NCBI GenBank assembly: GCA_027858355.1
Contig: JAQICW010000395.1
Span: forward strand, 1 to 13,566
DNA from: Desulfobacula sp.
GTDB lineage: Bacteria; Desulfobacterota; Desulfobacteria; Desulfobacterales; Desulfobacteraceae
Length of the DNA stretch: 13,566 bases
Direction of reading: 5' to 3'
Both the position numbers and the translations under genes were made by a program. Positions 13,561 through 13,566 of the stretch are shown here, in pieces. Every line of letters begins with the position of its first letter. The stretch's first letter is position 1. The notes beneath the pieces were generated by a model. It was not told the origin of the DNA and did not search any database. It saw only the letters and a list, made by a program, of their open reading frames with translations.

Positions 13561-13566
13561 AACCAA

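Overview
The window looks like a chromosomal segment of an AT-rich (roughly 40% GC by eye) Gram-negative anaerobe of the former Deltaproteobacteria (Desulfobacterota), plausibly a marine Desulfobacteraceae-type sulfate reducer. This placement is inferred from gene content (a pilA next to an ABC-transporter trio as in Myxococcus, and a PilY1-type minor pilin operon) and from a sigma-54 promoter. It is not based on any marker gene.

Layout. Bases 1-161 hold the 3' end of a gene whose C-terminus resembles DUF4143-type AAA ATPases. A sigma-54 promoter (375-390) drives pilA (455-1021), the major type IV pilin, which ends at a strong terminator (1061-1093). Then comes a three-gene operon (1187-3823): a membrane-anchored TPR-like protein, an ABC ATPase and an ABC-2 permease, arranged like Myxococcus pilG-pilH-pilI. 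A 224-bp gap carries two 14-bp tandem repeats and a second, weaker sigma-54-like site. It precedes a tight seven-gene operon (4048-11268): fimT/gspH, pilW, pilV, pilX, pilY1 and two small secreted proteins, one with a DUF4124 domain. The minor pilins and PilY1 would form the priming complex and adhesive tip of the pilus whose shaft is PilA. The assembly motor (PilB, PilC, PilT, PilQ and so on) is not in the window.

The right end is accessory in character. An AAA/DUF4143 ATPase gene (11604-12950) with its own promoter lies between two exact 40-bp direct repeats. Each repeat covers the 3' end of a HIT-family hydrolase gene: the intact HIT gene (13014-13406, minus strand) on the right, and a roughly 17-codon HIT remnant (11377-11430) on the left. 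The window ends with a 66-bp imperfect palindrome (13495-13560) that looks like a REP/MITE-type repeat.

Most notable points: the ATPase cassette bounded by duplicated HIT 3' ends; a golvesin-like beta domain inserted in the von Willebrand A region of PilY1; five EF-hand/dockerin-like calcium loops spread over FimT, PilW and PilY1; two candidate sigma-54 promoters, one with tandem repeats upstream; and a pilin whose last 105 residues contain no Lys, Arg or His.
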